From positions 496,001-560,000 of the forward strand of contig NZ_JACHNA010000001.1 of assembly GCF_014205175.1 (NCBI RefSeq): a DNA stretch of 64,000 nt, given 5' to 3'. This document shows, piece after piece, positions 44,745 through 53,053 of this stretch; within the stretch, counting starts at the first letter, position 1, and every line of letters begins with the position of its first letter. The position numbers and the translations under genes were made by a program. The notes beneath the pieces were generated by a model, which did no database searches, was not told where the DNA came from, and saw only the letters and a list, made by a program, of their open reading frames with translations. The DNA comes from Micrococcus cohnii. GTDB taxonomy: Bacteria; Actinomycetota; Actinomycetes; Actinomycetales; Micrococcaceae.

Positions 44745-45917
44745 ATGAGCGAGAACATCGACACCCCTGCGTCGACCGTCACAGACCCGGCGGCCTCTCG
44801 TCACGAGGGCGCCGCGGCGGCCCGCACCGCCGCCGGCGGCCTCGATCTGGCCGTCATCGGCGGTGACGGCATCGGGCCCGAGGTCACCGCTCAGGCGCTG
44901 CGCATCCTGCAGGCCGCGCTCGTTGCCGAGGGCCGACCCGTCGCCGAGGTCACCGACTACGCTCTGGGCGCCGACCACTACACGGCGACGGGGCAGACGC
45001 TGACCGACGAGCAGCTCGCCGCTCTGCGCCGCCACGACGCGATCCTGTTCGGCGCGGTCGGGGCGGCCCCGCACGACCGTGCAGTGCCATCGGGGCTGAT
45101 CGAGCGGGAGATCCTGTTGCGGTTGCGCTTCGCCCTCGACCACGCCGTCAACCTGCGGCCCACGCGGCTGTACCCGGGCGCCGTCAGCCCGCTGGCCGAG
45201 CCGGGAGAGATCGACTTCACCGTCGTGCGCGAAGGCACGGAGGGACCATACGTCGGCAACGGCGGATCGCTGCGCAGCGGCGGCGAGCACGAGATCGCGA
45301 CCGAGGTCTCGGTGAACACCGCCCACGGCGTGCGCCGCGTGGTGGCCGACGCCTTCGCCCGAGCGGCCGCCTCACCACGCCGGCGCCTGACGCTGGTGCA
45401 CAAGCACAACGTCCTCGTGCACGCCGGCCGGCTCTGGCGGCGCGTCGTCGACGAGGTCGCCGCCGAGCATCCCGAGGTCGACGTGGACTATCTGCATGTC
45501 GACGCCGCCACGATCCTCATGACGACCGACCCGGCGCGCTTCGACGTGATCGTCACCGACAACCTGTTCGGTGACATTCTCACGGACCTCGCCGCTGCGG
45601 TGGGCGGCGGCATCGGACTGGCCGCCTCCGGCAACATCAACGTGGCGGGCACGGCGCCGTCGATGTTCGAACCGGTGCACGGCTCCGCGCCGGACATCGC
45701 GGGCACGGGCACGGCCGATCCGATCGCGGCCATCCTCTCCGCCGCGATGCTGCTCGAGCATGTGGGGGAGTCGGCCGCGGCTCGGCGGGTCCGCGCAGCC
45801 GTGTGGTCTCACCTGGAGCATCGCGCGGCGACGGGGGCGGAGGTGCGCACCGAGGTCGTCGCCGACGACGTGCTCGCGCGGCTGGCCGGAGAAGCCACAC
45901 CGACCCGGCGGGCGTGA
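44745..45917 (+). CDS. leuB: 3-isopropylmalate dehydrogenase
   Basis: 390 aa NAD-dependent enzyme, third step of leucine synthesis. Motifs are [46 protein letters not shown] and [20 protein letters not shown], with [14 protein letters not shown] near the end. A polar N-terminal extension of about 34 residues precedes the fold. The -10 box TAGCCT (44732-44737) ends 7 nt before the ATG, so the message is leaderless. Confidence 0.96.
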   Translation: MSENIDTPASTVTDPAASRHEGAAAARTAAGGLDLAVIGGDGIGPEVTAQALRILQAALVAEGRPVAEVTDYALGADHYTATGQTLTDEQLAALRRHDAILFGAVGAAPHDRAVPSGLIEREILLRLRFALDHAVNLRPTRLYPGAVSPLAEPGEIDFTVVREGTEGPYVGNGGSLRSGGEHEIATEVSVNTAHGVRRVVADAFARAAASPRRRLTLVHKHNVLVHAGRLWRRVVDEVAAEHPEVDVDYLHVDAATILMTTDPARFDVIVTDNLFGDILTDLAAAVGGGIGLAASGNINVAGTAPSMFEPVHGSAPDIAGTGTADPIAAILSAAMLLEHVGESAAARRVRAAVWSHLEHRAATGAEVRTEVVADDVLARLAGEATPTRRA

Positions 45918-45947
45918 CGATCGACACGTCGAGAAGGCGGGCGGGCC

Positions 45948-45953
45948 TATGAT
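45948..45953 (+). promoter_or_regulatory. -10 box for ilvE
   Basis: TATGAT, 50 nt before the ilvE ATG, in the leuB-ilvE gap. It would give a leader of about 44 nt with the SD AGGAG. No clear -35 element is at the usual distance. Confidence 0.5.
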
Positions 45954-46003
45954 CGAGACCGACAGCGCCGCCGGCGTCACCCGATCCACGTCAGGAGAGC
46001 ATC

Positions 46004-47104
46004 ATGACCGAGACCGTCTTCGCCCGTCACGAGCATCCCAACCCGACAAGCGCCGCCGAGCGCGCGGCGATCCTCGCGGAGCCCGGCTTCGGCAAGGACT
46101 TCACGGACCACATGGTCTCCATCGACTTCACTGCCGACCCCGACCACCCGGACGGCGGCTTGTGGCATGACGCGCGTGTCGAACCCTACGGCCCGATCAG
46201 TCTCTCGCCCGCGGCGTCCGTGCTCCACTACGGCCAGGAGATCTTCGAGGGCCTGAAGGCCTACCGGCACGCCGACGGGTCGATCTGGGCCTTCCGCCCG
46301 GAGGCGAACGCGGCCCGCCTGAACCGCTCCGCCGACCGGCTGGCCCTGCCCGTGCTGCCCGAGCGCCTGTTCCTCGACGCGATCGGTCAGCTCGTCCGGG
46401 CCGACCGGGACTGGGTGCCCGGCGGCGAGGGAGAAGCGCTGTACCTGCGTCCGTTCATGTACGCCTCGGAGGCCTTCCTGGGCGTGCGCGCGGCCAACGA
46501 GGTCGCGTTCAAGGTGATCGCCTCGCCCGCCGGGAACTACTTCGGCGGTGAGCTCAAGCCGGTGACGATCTGGGTCTCGCGCGACTACGCCCGCGCCGGC
46601 GTCGGCGGCACGGGCGCGGCCAAGTGCGGCGGCAACTACGCCGCTTCGCTCAAGGCGCAGCAGCAGGCCGCGGCGCACGGGGCCAACCAGGTGCTCTTCC
46701 TCGACCCCGCCCACGAGAACGCGGTCGAGGAGCTCGGTGGGATGAACGTGTTCTTCGTCTTCGCCGACGGCCGACTCGTCACCCCGCAGCTGACCGGCAC
46801 GATCCTCGAGGGCGTCACCCGCTCATCGATCCTGCAGCTGGGCCGCGACATGGGGCTGACCGTCGAGCAGCGGCGCATCACCCTCGACGAGTGGGCCTCC
46901 GGCGTGCGCTCGGGCGAGATCACAGAGGTCTTCGCCTGCGGCACCGCAGCCGTGGTCACCCCCATCGGCCGGCTGCTGGACGGCGACGAGGTGATCGAGT
47001 CTGCCGGCGGCACCGAGACGACACTCGCCCTGCGGGAGCGCCTGCTCGGCATCCAGACCGGCGCCGTGGAGGACGAGCACGGCTGGATGCACCGACTCGT
47101 CTGA
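46004..47104 (+). CDS. ilvE: branched-chain amino acid aminotransferase
   Basis: 366 aa, PLP fold type IV. It performs the last step for Leu, Ile and Val. Motifs are [20 protein letters not shown], the PLP Lys in [16 protein letters not shown] and the C-terminal [13 protein letters not shown]. The SD AGGAG lies about 8 nt before the ATG. It completes the ilv/leu group on this strand. Confidence 0.96.
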   Translation: MTETVFARHEHPNPTSAAERAAILAEPGFGKDFTDHMVSIDFTADPDHPDGGLWHDARVEPYGPISLSPAASVLHYGQEIFEGLKAYRHADGSIWAFRPEANAARLNRSADRLALPVLPERLFLDAIGQLVRADRDWVPGGEGEALYLRPFMYASEAFLGVRAANEVAFKVIASPAGNYFGGELKPVTIWVSRDYARAGVGGTGAAKCGGNYAASLKAQQQAAAHGANQVLFLDPAHENAVEELGGMNVFFVFADGRLVTPQLTGTILEGVTRSSILQLGRDMGLTVEQRRITLDEWASGVRSGEITEVFACGTAAVVTPIGRLLDGDEVIESAGGTETTLALRERLLGIQTGAVEDEHGWMHRLV

Positions 47105-47168
47105 TCCGGGCGAACGTCCGTCCGGCCGCTCGTCTCCCTGACCGACCGCCCGGCGCTGCGCGTGTTAG

Positions 47169-47213
47169 ACAGATGACATCTGTGTTGCATGCGACAGTCT
47201 CGTCGTGTGAGAT
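47169..47213 (+). promoter_or_regulatory. cstA promoter with palindromic operator
   Basis: A perfect palindrome ACAGATG-a-CATCTGT (47169-47183) lies directly upstream of a -35 TTGCAT (47185-47190). A 17-nt spacer leads to a -10 TGAGAT (47208-47213). The start site would be near 47220. The palindrome looks like an operator for a dimeric regulator, possibly GntR-type; the regulator is not in the window. Confidence 0.6.
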
Positions 47214-47258
47214 GGTCCATACTCTCACGTGTTGGAAATCTCAGGAAGGCGGTGCCCC

Positions 47259-49532
47259 ATGGCCTCGCACACCTCTGCCTCCGCGGTCGGCGCGCACGAG
47301 GAGTCCTCGTCGCGCGCGTCGGGCGCGGACGCGCAGCTGCCGCCGGTCTCCGTCGAAGACCGGAAGCGCTTCACGCCCGTGTCGATCCTCGTCTGGGCGG
47401 TGGTCGCCCTGCTCGGCGGCGTCGCGTGGACGATGCTCGCGCTGCATCGAGGCGAAACGGTCAATGCGATCTGGTTCGTCTTCGCCGCGGTCTCGACCTT
47501 CGCGATCGGTTATCGGTTCTACTCGCGGTACGTGGAGCGGGCGATCGTCCGGCCCGATGACACCCGCGCGACTCCGGCCGAGTACAAGGCCGACGGCCGC
47601 GACTACGTCGCCACCGACCGCCGGGTGCTCTACGGTCACCACTTCGCCGCGATCGCCGGCGCCGGCCCGCTCGTCGGCCCGGTGCTCGCGGCGCAGATGG
47701 GCTACCTGCCCGGCACCATCTGGATCATCGTCGGCGTGATCCTCGCCGGCGCCGTCCAGGACTACCTCGTGCTGTTCTTCTCGATGCGTCGCGGCGGTCG
47801 CTCGCTGGGCCAGATGGCACGCGAGGAGCTCGGCGTCGTCGGCGGAACGGCCGCGATCATCGCGACCCTGCTGATCATGGTGATCATCACCGCGATCCTC
47901 GCGCTCGTGGTCGTCAACGCGCTGGGGGAGTCGCCGTGGGGCGTGTTCTCGGTGGGCATGACGATTCCGATCGCGTTGTTCATGGGCGTCTACCTTCGCT
48001 GGATCCGTCCGGGTCGCATCACCGAGATCTCCGTCATCGGCTTCGCGCTGCTGCTGGCCGCGATCGTCGCCGGCGGCTGGATCGCCGAGACGGAGTGGGG
48101 CGTCCAGCTGTTCACCCTCGAGCGCACCACGATCGCGTGGGCCGTCATCATCTACGGGTTCGTGGCCGCGGTGCTGCCGGTGTGGCTGCTGCTGGCGCCA
48201 CGGGACTATCTCTCCACGTTCATGAAGATCGGCGTGATCGCCGGCCTGGCGGTCGCCATCGTGATCACCCAGCCGCAGATCGCCGCGCCCGCCATCAGCG
48301 AGTTCGCCGGCCGTGCCGACGGCCCGGTGTGGCCCGGGTCGCTGTTCCCGTTCCTGTTCGTCACCATCGCGTGCGGTGCCCTCTCCGGCTTCCACGCCCT
48401 GATCGCCTCGGGCACCACGCCGAAGATGGTCGAGAAGGAGCGGCAGACCCGTTTCATCGGTTACGGCGGCATGCTCATGGAGGCGTTCGTGGCGATCATG
48501 GCGCTCGTCGCCGCTGTCTCGATCGACCGTGGCATCTACTTCGCCATGAACTCTCCGACGGCGATGACCGGCGGCACCCCCGAGGGCGCGGTCGACTTCG
48601 TGATGTCCCTCGGCCTGGCCGGCGTCGATGTGACGCCCGAGCAGCTGACCGCCCTGGCCGGGCTGGTCGGCGAGGACACCGTGGTCTCCCGGACCGGCGG
48701 CGCCCCGACGCTCGCCGTCGGGCTCTCCATGATCATGGGGCAGCTCGTCGGTGGCGAAGCCATGATGGGCTTCTGGTACCACTTCGCCATCATGTTCGAG
48801 GCGCTGTTCATCCTTACCGCCGTCGATGCCGGCACCCGTGTCGCCCGCTTCATGCTGCAGGACACCCTCGGCAACGTGGCGCCGCGGTTCCGGGACGTGA
48901 ACTGGCGGCCCGGGGCATGGCTGTGCACCGCGATCATGGTGGCCGCGTGGGGCGCCGTGCTCATCATGGGCGTCACCGATCCGCTCGGGGGCATCAACAC
49001 CCTGTTCCCGCTGTTCGGCATCGCCAATCAGCTGCTCGCCTCGATCGCACTGGCCGTCGTGCTGACGATCGTCGCCCGGCGCGGCCACGCCCGAGGCTTG
49101 TGGATCGTGGCGCTGCCGCTGGCGTTCATCACGGTCGTCACGACTGTGGCGAGCATGCAGAAGATCTTCTCGCCCGTCCCCGCGGTGGGCTATTGGGCTC
49201 AGCACGCCGCCTTCAAGGACGCGCTGGCCCGGGGCGAGACCAGCTTCGGTGCGGCCTCCTCGACTGAGGCCATGGAAGCGGTCGTCCGCAACACCTTCGT
49301 CCAGGGAACGCTCTCGATCCTGTTCCTGGTCCTTGCCCTGACCGTCATCATCACCTCGGTGCTCGCGGCCGTGAAGGCCCTGCGCTCCGGTGAGGTCGTG
49401 GACCGTCAGGACCCCTACGCGCCCTCGCAGCGCTTCGCGCCGGCCGGGCTATTCGCCACGGCCGAAGAGAAGGAGCTCCAGCGGCAGTGGGACGCGCTGC
49501 CGGCCGAGCGGCAGCCGGTCCGGGGTCACTGA
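47259..49532 (+). CDS. cstA: carbon starvation protein CstA, pyruvate/peptide transporter
   Basis: 757 aa with about sixteen membrane segments. CstA proteins import pyruvate or peptides. Family stretches are YGHHFAAIAGAGPLVGPVLA, GAVQDYLVLFFSMRRGG and FHALIASGTTPKMVEKERQT. A polar N-terminus of about 35 residues precedes the first helix. ATG 47259 follows AGGAAGG by about 9 nt. The small partner gene follows after 1 nt. Confidence 0.96.
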   Translation: MASHTSASAVGAHEESSSRASGADAQLPPVSVEDRKRFTPVSILVWAVVALLGGVAWTMLALHRGETVNAIWFVFAAVSTFAIGYRFYSRYVERAIVRPDDTRATPAEYKADGRDYVATDRRVLYGHHFAAIAGAGPLVGPVLAAQMGYLPGTIWIIVGVILAGAVQDYLVLFFSMRRGGRSLGQMAREELGVVGGTAAIIATLLIMVIITAILALVVVNALGESPWGVFSVGMTIPIALFMGVYLRWIRPGRITEISVIGFALLLAAIVAGGWIAETEWGVQLFTLERTTIAWAVIIYGFVAAVLPVWLLLAPRDYLSTFMKIGVIAGLAVAIVITQPQIAAPAISEFAGRADGPVWPGSLFPFLFVTIACGALSGFHALIASGTTPKMVEKERQTRFIGYGGMLMEAFVAIMALVAAVSIDRGIYFAMNSPTAMTGGTPEGAVDFVMSLGLAGVDVTPEQLTALAGLVGEDTVVSRTGGAPTLAVGLSMIMGQLVGGEAMMGFWYHFAIMFEALFILTAVDAGTRVARFMLQDTLGNVAPRFRDVNWRPGAWLCTAIMVAAWGAVLIMGVTDPLGGINTLFPLFGIANQLLASIALAVVLTIVARRGHARGLWIVALPLAFITVVTTVASMQKIFSPVPAVGYWAQHAAFKDALARGETSFGAASSTEAMEAVVRNTFVQGTLSILFLVLALTVIITSVLAAVKALRSGEVVDRQDPYAPSQRFAPAGLFATAEEKELQRQWDALPAERQPVRGH

Positions 49533-49533
49533 C

Positions 49534-49779
49534 GTGCACCACCCACACACGAGGCCGGTCGGGCCCCGCGCCGCGCGGGGCCCGACCGGCCCGTCCGGGC
49601 CCGGCCTCTGGCCCCGGATCCGCTGGTGGCTGCGCCAGCTCTCGGGGGAGGGGAAGTACGACGCGTACCTCGCCCATCATCGGGCGCAGCACCCGGATGA
49701 GGCCCCGATGACCGAGCGCGAATTCTGGCGTTCCGAGTACGCCCGGCAGGACGCGAACCCCGGCAGCCGCTGTTGCTGA
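49534..49779 (+). CDS. YbdD/YjiX family small protein, CstA partner
   Basis: 81 aa. The conserved part is RIRWWLRQLSGEGKYDAYLA, then HPDEAPMTEREFWRSEYA and a C-terminal CC. Such proteins are needed with CstA-type transporters. The only plausible start in frame is GTG 49534, 1 nt after the cstA stop. The Pro/Arg/Gly-rich N-terminus is encoded by a very stable hairpin (49553-49591) and is not conserved. Confidence 0.85.
   Translation: MHHPHTRPVGPRAARGPTGPSGPGLWPRIRWWLRQLSGEGKYDAYLAHHRAQHPDEAPMTEREFWRSEYARQDANPGSRCC
49553..49591 (+). other. 18-bp hairpin inside the start of the YbdD-type gene
   Basis: Perfect inverted repeat of 18 bp (arms 49553-49570 and 49574-49591) with a 3-nt loop. It begins 20 nt after the cstA stop and lies within codons 7-20 of the partner gene. 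It looks like a transcription terminator or a translation block that would lower output of the second gene. No T-tract follows. Confidence 0.7.
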
Positions 49780-49832
49780 GGCAGCGACCGGCGCCATGCC
49801 GGCCACGCCGACCGATGCGTAGAGTTGGGCCC

Positions 49833-50609
49833 ATGCGCATCGCACGTTTCGTAGACCAGGACGACCCCCAGTACGGCATCGTCGAGGGCGAGCCCGGCGC
49901 CGAGCGGATCACCGCGCTCGTCGGCGACCCGTTCTTCCACGGCGTCCAACCCGCCGGCGCCTCGCACGCCCTGGAGGAGGTGCGCCTGGTCGCCCCGATC
50001 ATCCCGCGCTCCAAGGTGATCGGCGTCGGGCGCAACTGGGCCGATCACGCCGCCGAACTGGGCAACGAGACTCCGACGAGCCCCCAGTTCTTCTTCAAGC
50101 CCAACACCGCCGTGGTGGGGCCGGGGGAGCCGGTGACCCTGCCGAGCTTCTCCGAGGAGGTCTCCTACGAGGCGGAGCTGGCTGTGGTGATCGGCACCAT
50201 TTGCAAGGAGGTGCCGCTCGAACGCGTCAAGGACGTCGTGTTCGGATACACCGTGGCCAACGACCTCACCGCGCGTGATGCGCAGCGCACCGACCTGCAG
50301 TGGGCGCGCGCCAAGGGCTTCGACGGCGCCTGTCCGCTGGGCCCGTGGATCGAGACGGACCTGGATGTCGAGGCCGGCGTGCGGATCACCACCACCGTCA
50401 ACGGTCAGACGGTGCAGGACGGCACCACGGACGACATGATCTTCTCGGTCGCCGAGATCGTCGCCGCCGCGTCCGAGGCATTCACGCTGCTGCCCGGGGA
50501 CGTGATCCTCACCGGGACCCCAGCTGGGGTGGGCCTGGTCGGTGAGGGCCAGTCCGTGAGCGTCGCCGTCGAGGGGATCGGAGAGTTCTCGACGCCGTTC
50601 CGGCGCTGA
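49833..50609 (+). CDS. fumarylacetoacetate hydrolase family protein
   Basis: 258 aa. It shows the family motifs GVGRNWADHAAELGN, QFFFKPNTAVVGPGEPV, the metal-binding VSYEAELAVVIG and YTVANDLTARDAQ. Members hydrolyse or isomerise acylpyruvates and oxaloacetate; the substrate here is unknown. The -10 box TAGAGT (49820-49825) ends 7 nt before the ATG, which marks a leaderless start. Confidence 0.92.
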   Translation: MRIARFVDQDDPQYGIVEGEPGAERITALVGDPFFHGVQPAGASHALEEVRLVAPIIPRSKVIGVGRNWADHAAELGNETPTSPQFFFKPNTAVVGPGEPVTLPSFSEEVSYEAELAVVIGTICKEVPLERVKDVVFGYTVANDLTARDAQRTDLQWARAKGFDGACPLGPWIETDLDVEAGVRITTTVNGQTVQDGTTDDMIFSVAEIVAAASEAFTLLPGDVILTGTPAGVGLVGEGQSVSVAVEGIGEFSTPFRR

Positions 50610-50666
50610 GGCCCTGGCGGCTCTCGGGCTAACGGCGCCGCGAGCGGGCATAGACTTGAGGGCATC

Positions 50667-52247
50667 ATGACTGATTCCTCCGCCACCCCCGTGTCCGCCG
50701 CCGATCTTCCCGCCGGGCCGCCGCAGGCCGCCAGCGCCGACGTCCCTCAGGTGGACGAGAGCACCCCGGTGCGTGTGCGCTTCTGCCCGTCACCGACCGG
50801 TACCCCGCACGTCGGTCTGATCCGCACGGCCCTGTTCAACTGGGGCTGGGCGCGCCACACGGGCGGGAAGCTGGTCTTCCGCATCGAGGACACCGACGCC
50901 AAACGCGACTCGGAAGAGTCGTATCAGCAGCTGCTCGAGGCCATGCGCTGGCTCGGCATCGACTGGGACGAGGGCGTCGAGACCGGTGGCCCCCACGAGC
51001 CCTACCGTCAGTCTCAGCGCGGTGAGATCTACCGCGAGGTCATCGAGAAGCTCAAGGCCGGCGGCCACATCTACCCGTCGTACACCACCGCCCAGGAGAC
51101 GGAAGAGCGTCACAAGGCCGCGGGGCGGGACCCGAAGCTCGGCTATGACGGTTTCGACCGCGAGCTGACCGCCGAGCAGATCGCCGCCTACGAGGCTCAG
51201 GGGCGCACGCCGGTCTGGCGTCTGCGCATGCCGGACGAGGACATCACCTTCACGGACCTGGTCCGCGGTGAGATCACCTTCGCCGCCGGCTCGGTGCCGG
51301 ACTATGTGGTCGTGCGTGCCGACGGCTCCCCGCTGTACCCGCTGGTGAACCCCGTCGACGATGCGCTCATGGGCGTCACCCACGTGTTGCGCGGCGAGGA
51401 CCTGCTCTCGTCCACGCCCCGGCAGATCGCTCTGTACCGCGCCCTCTACGCGATCGGCGTCGCCGAGTACATGCCGGTGTTCGGCCACCTGCCGTACGTC
51501 ATGGGCCAGGGGAACAAGAAGCTCTCCAAGCGAGACCCGCAGGCCAATCTGTTCCATCACCGGGACAACGGCTTCATCCGGGAGGGCCTGCTCAACTACC
51601 TCGCGCTGCTGGGCTGGTCGCTCTCGGCGGACGAGGACATCTTCACCCCCGAGCAGTTCGTCGAGCACTTCGACGTCCACACGGTCCTGGCGAACCCGGC
51701 CCGCTTCGACGAGAAGAAGGCTGTGGCCATCAACGGCACGCACATCCGCATGCTCGACGGCGAGGACTTCCGCTCCCGGCTGGTGCCTCATCTGCGGGCG
51801 GCCGGCCTCGTGGACCAAGAGCTCACGACGAGGCAGGAACGGGTGCTCGAGGCCGCCGCACCGCTCGTGCAGGAGCGGGTCCAGCTGCTCGGCGAGGCCG
51901 TGGACATGCTGGCCTTCCTCTTCCACGACGATGAACAGATCACGACCGCGGAGGGAGCGCTGAAGGGGATGCCGCAGGAGTTGGCCGGTGCCGTGCGCGC
52001 CGCGCGCTCTGCCCTGGCCGATCTGCCCGCCGACGGCTTCACCACGGAGGCGGTCGAGGCAGCCCTGCGCACGGCGTTGGTCGAGGGGCTCGGGCTCAAG
52101 CCGCGCCAGGCCTTCGGTCCCGTGCGCGTCGCGGTGACCGGTAAGAAGGTGTCACCGCCGCTGTTCGAGTCCCTCGAGATCCTGGGTCGCGCTTCCGCAC
52201 TCGCGCGGCTGGACCGTTTCGCGACGGAGCAGGGCCTGACGGTCTGA
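50667..52247 (+). CDS. gltX: glutamyl-tRNA synthetase
   Basis: 526 aa. The HIGH motif is in [20 protein letters not shown] and the KMSKS-like motif is KKLSKRDPQ. The first 30 residues are an unstructured Ser/Ala/Pro tail. The -10 box TAGACT (50651-50656) lies 10 nt before the ATG, so the leader can be only a few nt. Actinobacteria usually also charge tRNA-Gln with Glu by this enzyme; its neighbour is tRNA-Gln. It ends 42 nt before the tRNA promoter. Confidence 0.96.
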   Translation: MTDSSATPVSAADLPAGPPQAASADVPQVDESTPVRVRFCPSPTGTPHVGLIRTALFNWGWARHTGGKLVFRIEDTDAKRDSEESYQQLLEAMRWLGIDWDEGVETGGPHEPYRQSQRGEIYREVIEKLKAGGHIYPSYTTAQETEERHKAAGRDPKLGYDGFDRELTAEQIAAYEAQGRTPVWRLRMPDEDITFTDLVRGEITFAAGSVPDYVVVRADGSPLYPLVNPVDDALMGVTHVLRGEDLLSSTPRQIALYRALYAIGVAEYMPVFGHLPYVMGQGNKKLSKRDPQANLFHHRDNGFIREGLLNYLALLGWSLSADEDIFTPEQFVEHFDVHTVLANPARFDEKKAVAINGTHIRMLDGEDFRSRLVPHLRAAGLVDQELTTRQERVLEAAAPLVQERVQLLGEAVDMLAFLFHDDEQITTAEGALKGMPQELAGAVRAARSALADLPADGFTTEAVEAALRTALVEGLGLKPRQAFGPVRVAVTGKKVSPPLFESLEILGRASALARLDRFATEQGLTV

Positions 52248-52289
52248 GCCGGGCGGAGGGGGCGCGGACCGGCCGCGATGAGGCTGATT

Positions 52290-52318
52290 TTGCATCGTCG
52301 CGGTCGGTCGTGTAGAGT
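52290..52318 (+). promoter_or_regulatory. promoter of tRNA-Gln and first tRNA-Glu
   Basis: -35 TTGCAT (52290-52295), 17-nt spacer, -10 TAGAGT (52313-52318). Start site expected near 52325, leaving a leader of about 75 nt. It shares the block GCTGATTTTGC and TAGAGTTCT with the promoter at 52723. Confidence 0.8.
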
Positions 52319-52400
52319 TCTTACTCGTTGCCGGGAGCGATCCGCCGGTGACCGATTGTTGAATAATGAGCTGACGGAAAAGCATAGTGCTTGTCAGCAA

Positions 52401-52472
52401 TGGGGTATGGTGTAATTGGCAACACGACGGTTTCTGGTACCGTTATTCTAGGTTCGAGTCCTGGTACCCCAG
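52401..52472 (+). tRNA. tRNA-Gln (anticodon CUG)
   Basis: 72 nt. The acceptor arms TGGGGTA and TACCCCA pair fully. The anticodon loop TTCTGGT gives CUG (reads CAG). The T-arm is TAGGTTCGAGTCCTG. CCA is not encoded. It lies between gltX and tRNA-Glu. Confidence 0.95.
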
Positions 52473-52509
52473 CGAGAATGGTGCGGTGACACATCGCCCA
52501 GCCTCATGC

Positions 52510-52582
52510 GGCCCCATCGTATAGCGGCCTAGTACGCCGCCCTCTCACGGCGGTAACGCGGGTTCGAATCCCGCTGGGGTCA
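52510..52582 (+). tRNA. tRNA-Glu (anticodon CUC), copy 1
   Basis: 73 nt. The acceptor arms GGCCCCA and TGGGGTC pair with one G-T. The anticodon loop CCTCTCA gives CUC (reads GAG). The T-arm is GCGGGTTCGAATCCCGC. It is identical to the second copy 305 bp downstream. A terminator hairpin follows 11 nt after the end. Confidence 0.96.
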
Positions 52583-52593
52583 CGCTCGTGATA

Positions 52594-52621
52594 CAGCCCC
52601 GTTCCTTCTGGAACGGGGCTG
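52594..52621 (+). terminator. terminator after tRNA-Glu copy 1
   Basis: Perfect 12-bp inverted repeat (52594-52605 and 52610-52621) with the loop TTCT, followed by CTCTCGTGT. It ends the tRNA-Gln/tRNA-Glu transcript. Confidence 0.85.
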
Positions 52622-52722
52622 CTCTCGTGTCTGACGCAATGTCTGTCTGACGCCGAGTCCTTGATGCCCCGTCCGCGAGGGGAGGGCGTACACGGTCTGG
52701 TGACACTGCTGGGCTGCTGATT

Positions 52723-52751
52723 TTGCTTTCCGGTCTGGTCCGTGCTAGAGT
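52723..52751 (+). promoter_or_regulatory. promoter of second tRNA-Glu
   Basis: -35 TTGCTT (52723-52728), 17-nt spacer, -10 TAGAGT (52746-52751). Start expected near 52758, about 57 nt before the tRNA. The shared blocks with the promoter at 52290 suggest that promoter and tRNA were duplicated together. Confidence 0.8.
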
Positions 52752-52814
52752 TCTCAAGTCCGGTTCGAGGCGGCGCGGAAAGTCCCGCGTCATCGACGCG
52801 ACCGGCAGTGACAT

Positions 52815-52887
52815 GGCCCCATCGTATAGCGGCCTAGTACGCCGCCCTCTCACGGCGGTAACGCGGGTTCGAATCCCGCTGGGGTCA
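52815..52887 (+). tRNA. tRNA-Glu (anticodon CUC), copy 2
   Basis: 73 nt, identical in sequence to the copy at 52510-52582, with the same GG(CCCC) start and TCAC after the acceptor stem. It has its own promoter and its own terminator, so it is a separate unit. Confidence 0.96.
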
Positions 52888-52898
52888 CCACAGGTGAC

Positions 52899-52934
52899 GA
52901 CACGCCCCGGTTCTGCACAGGATCGGGGCGTGTC
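52899..52934 (+). terminator. rho-independent terminator after tRNA-Glu copy 2
   Basis: 11-bp stem GACACGCCCCG/CGGGGCGTGTC (52899-52909 and 52924-52934) with a 14-nt loop, followed by TCGTTTTC. It is the only terminator in the window with a T-run. Confidence 0.85.
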
Positions 52935-53053
52935 TCGTTTTCACCATGAGCTCGCTGTCTCGACGGGTCGCTCGGACCGCGACCGCTCGCGAGCCCGGAA
53001 CCGGCCCGCAACCGCCCCCTCGTCCTGGCGGGCCCTTCTGCCATGATGGGGCC

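Noticed and set aside
47206-47229. CRP-like TGTGA ... TCACG before cstA
   Set aside because: The half-sites are 14 nt apart instead of 6, so a CRP-type dimer would not fit.
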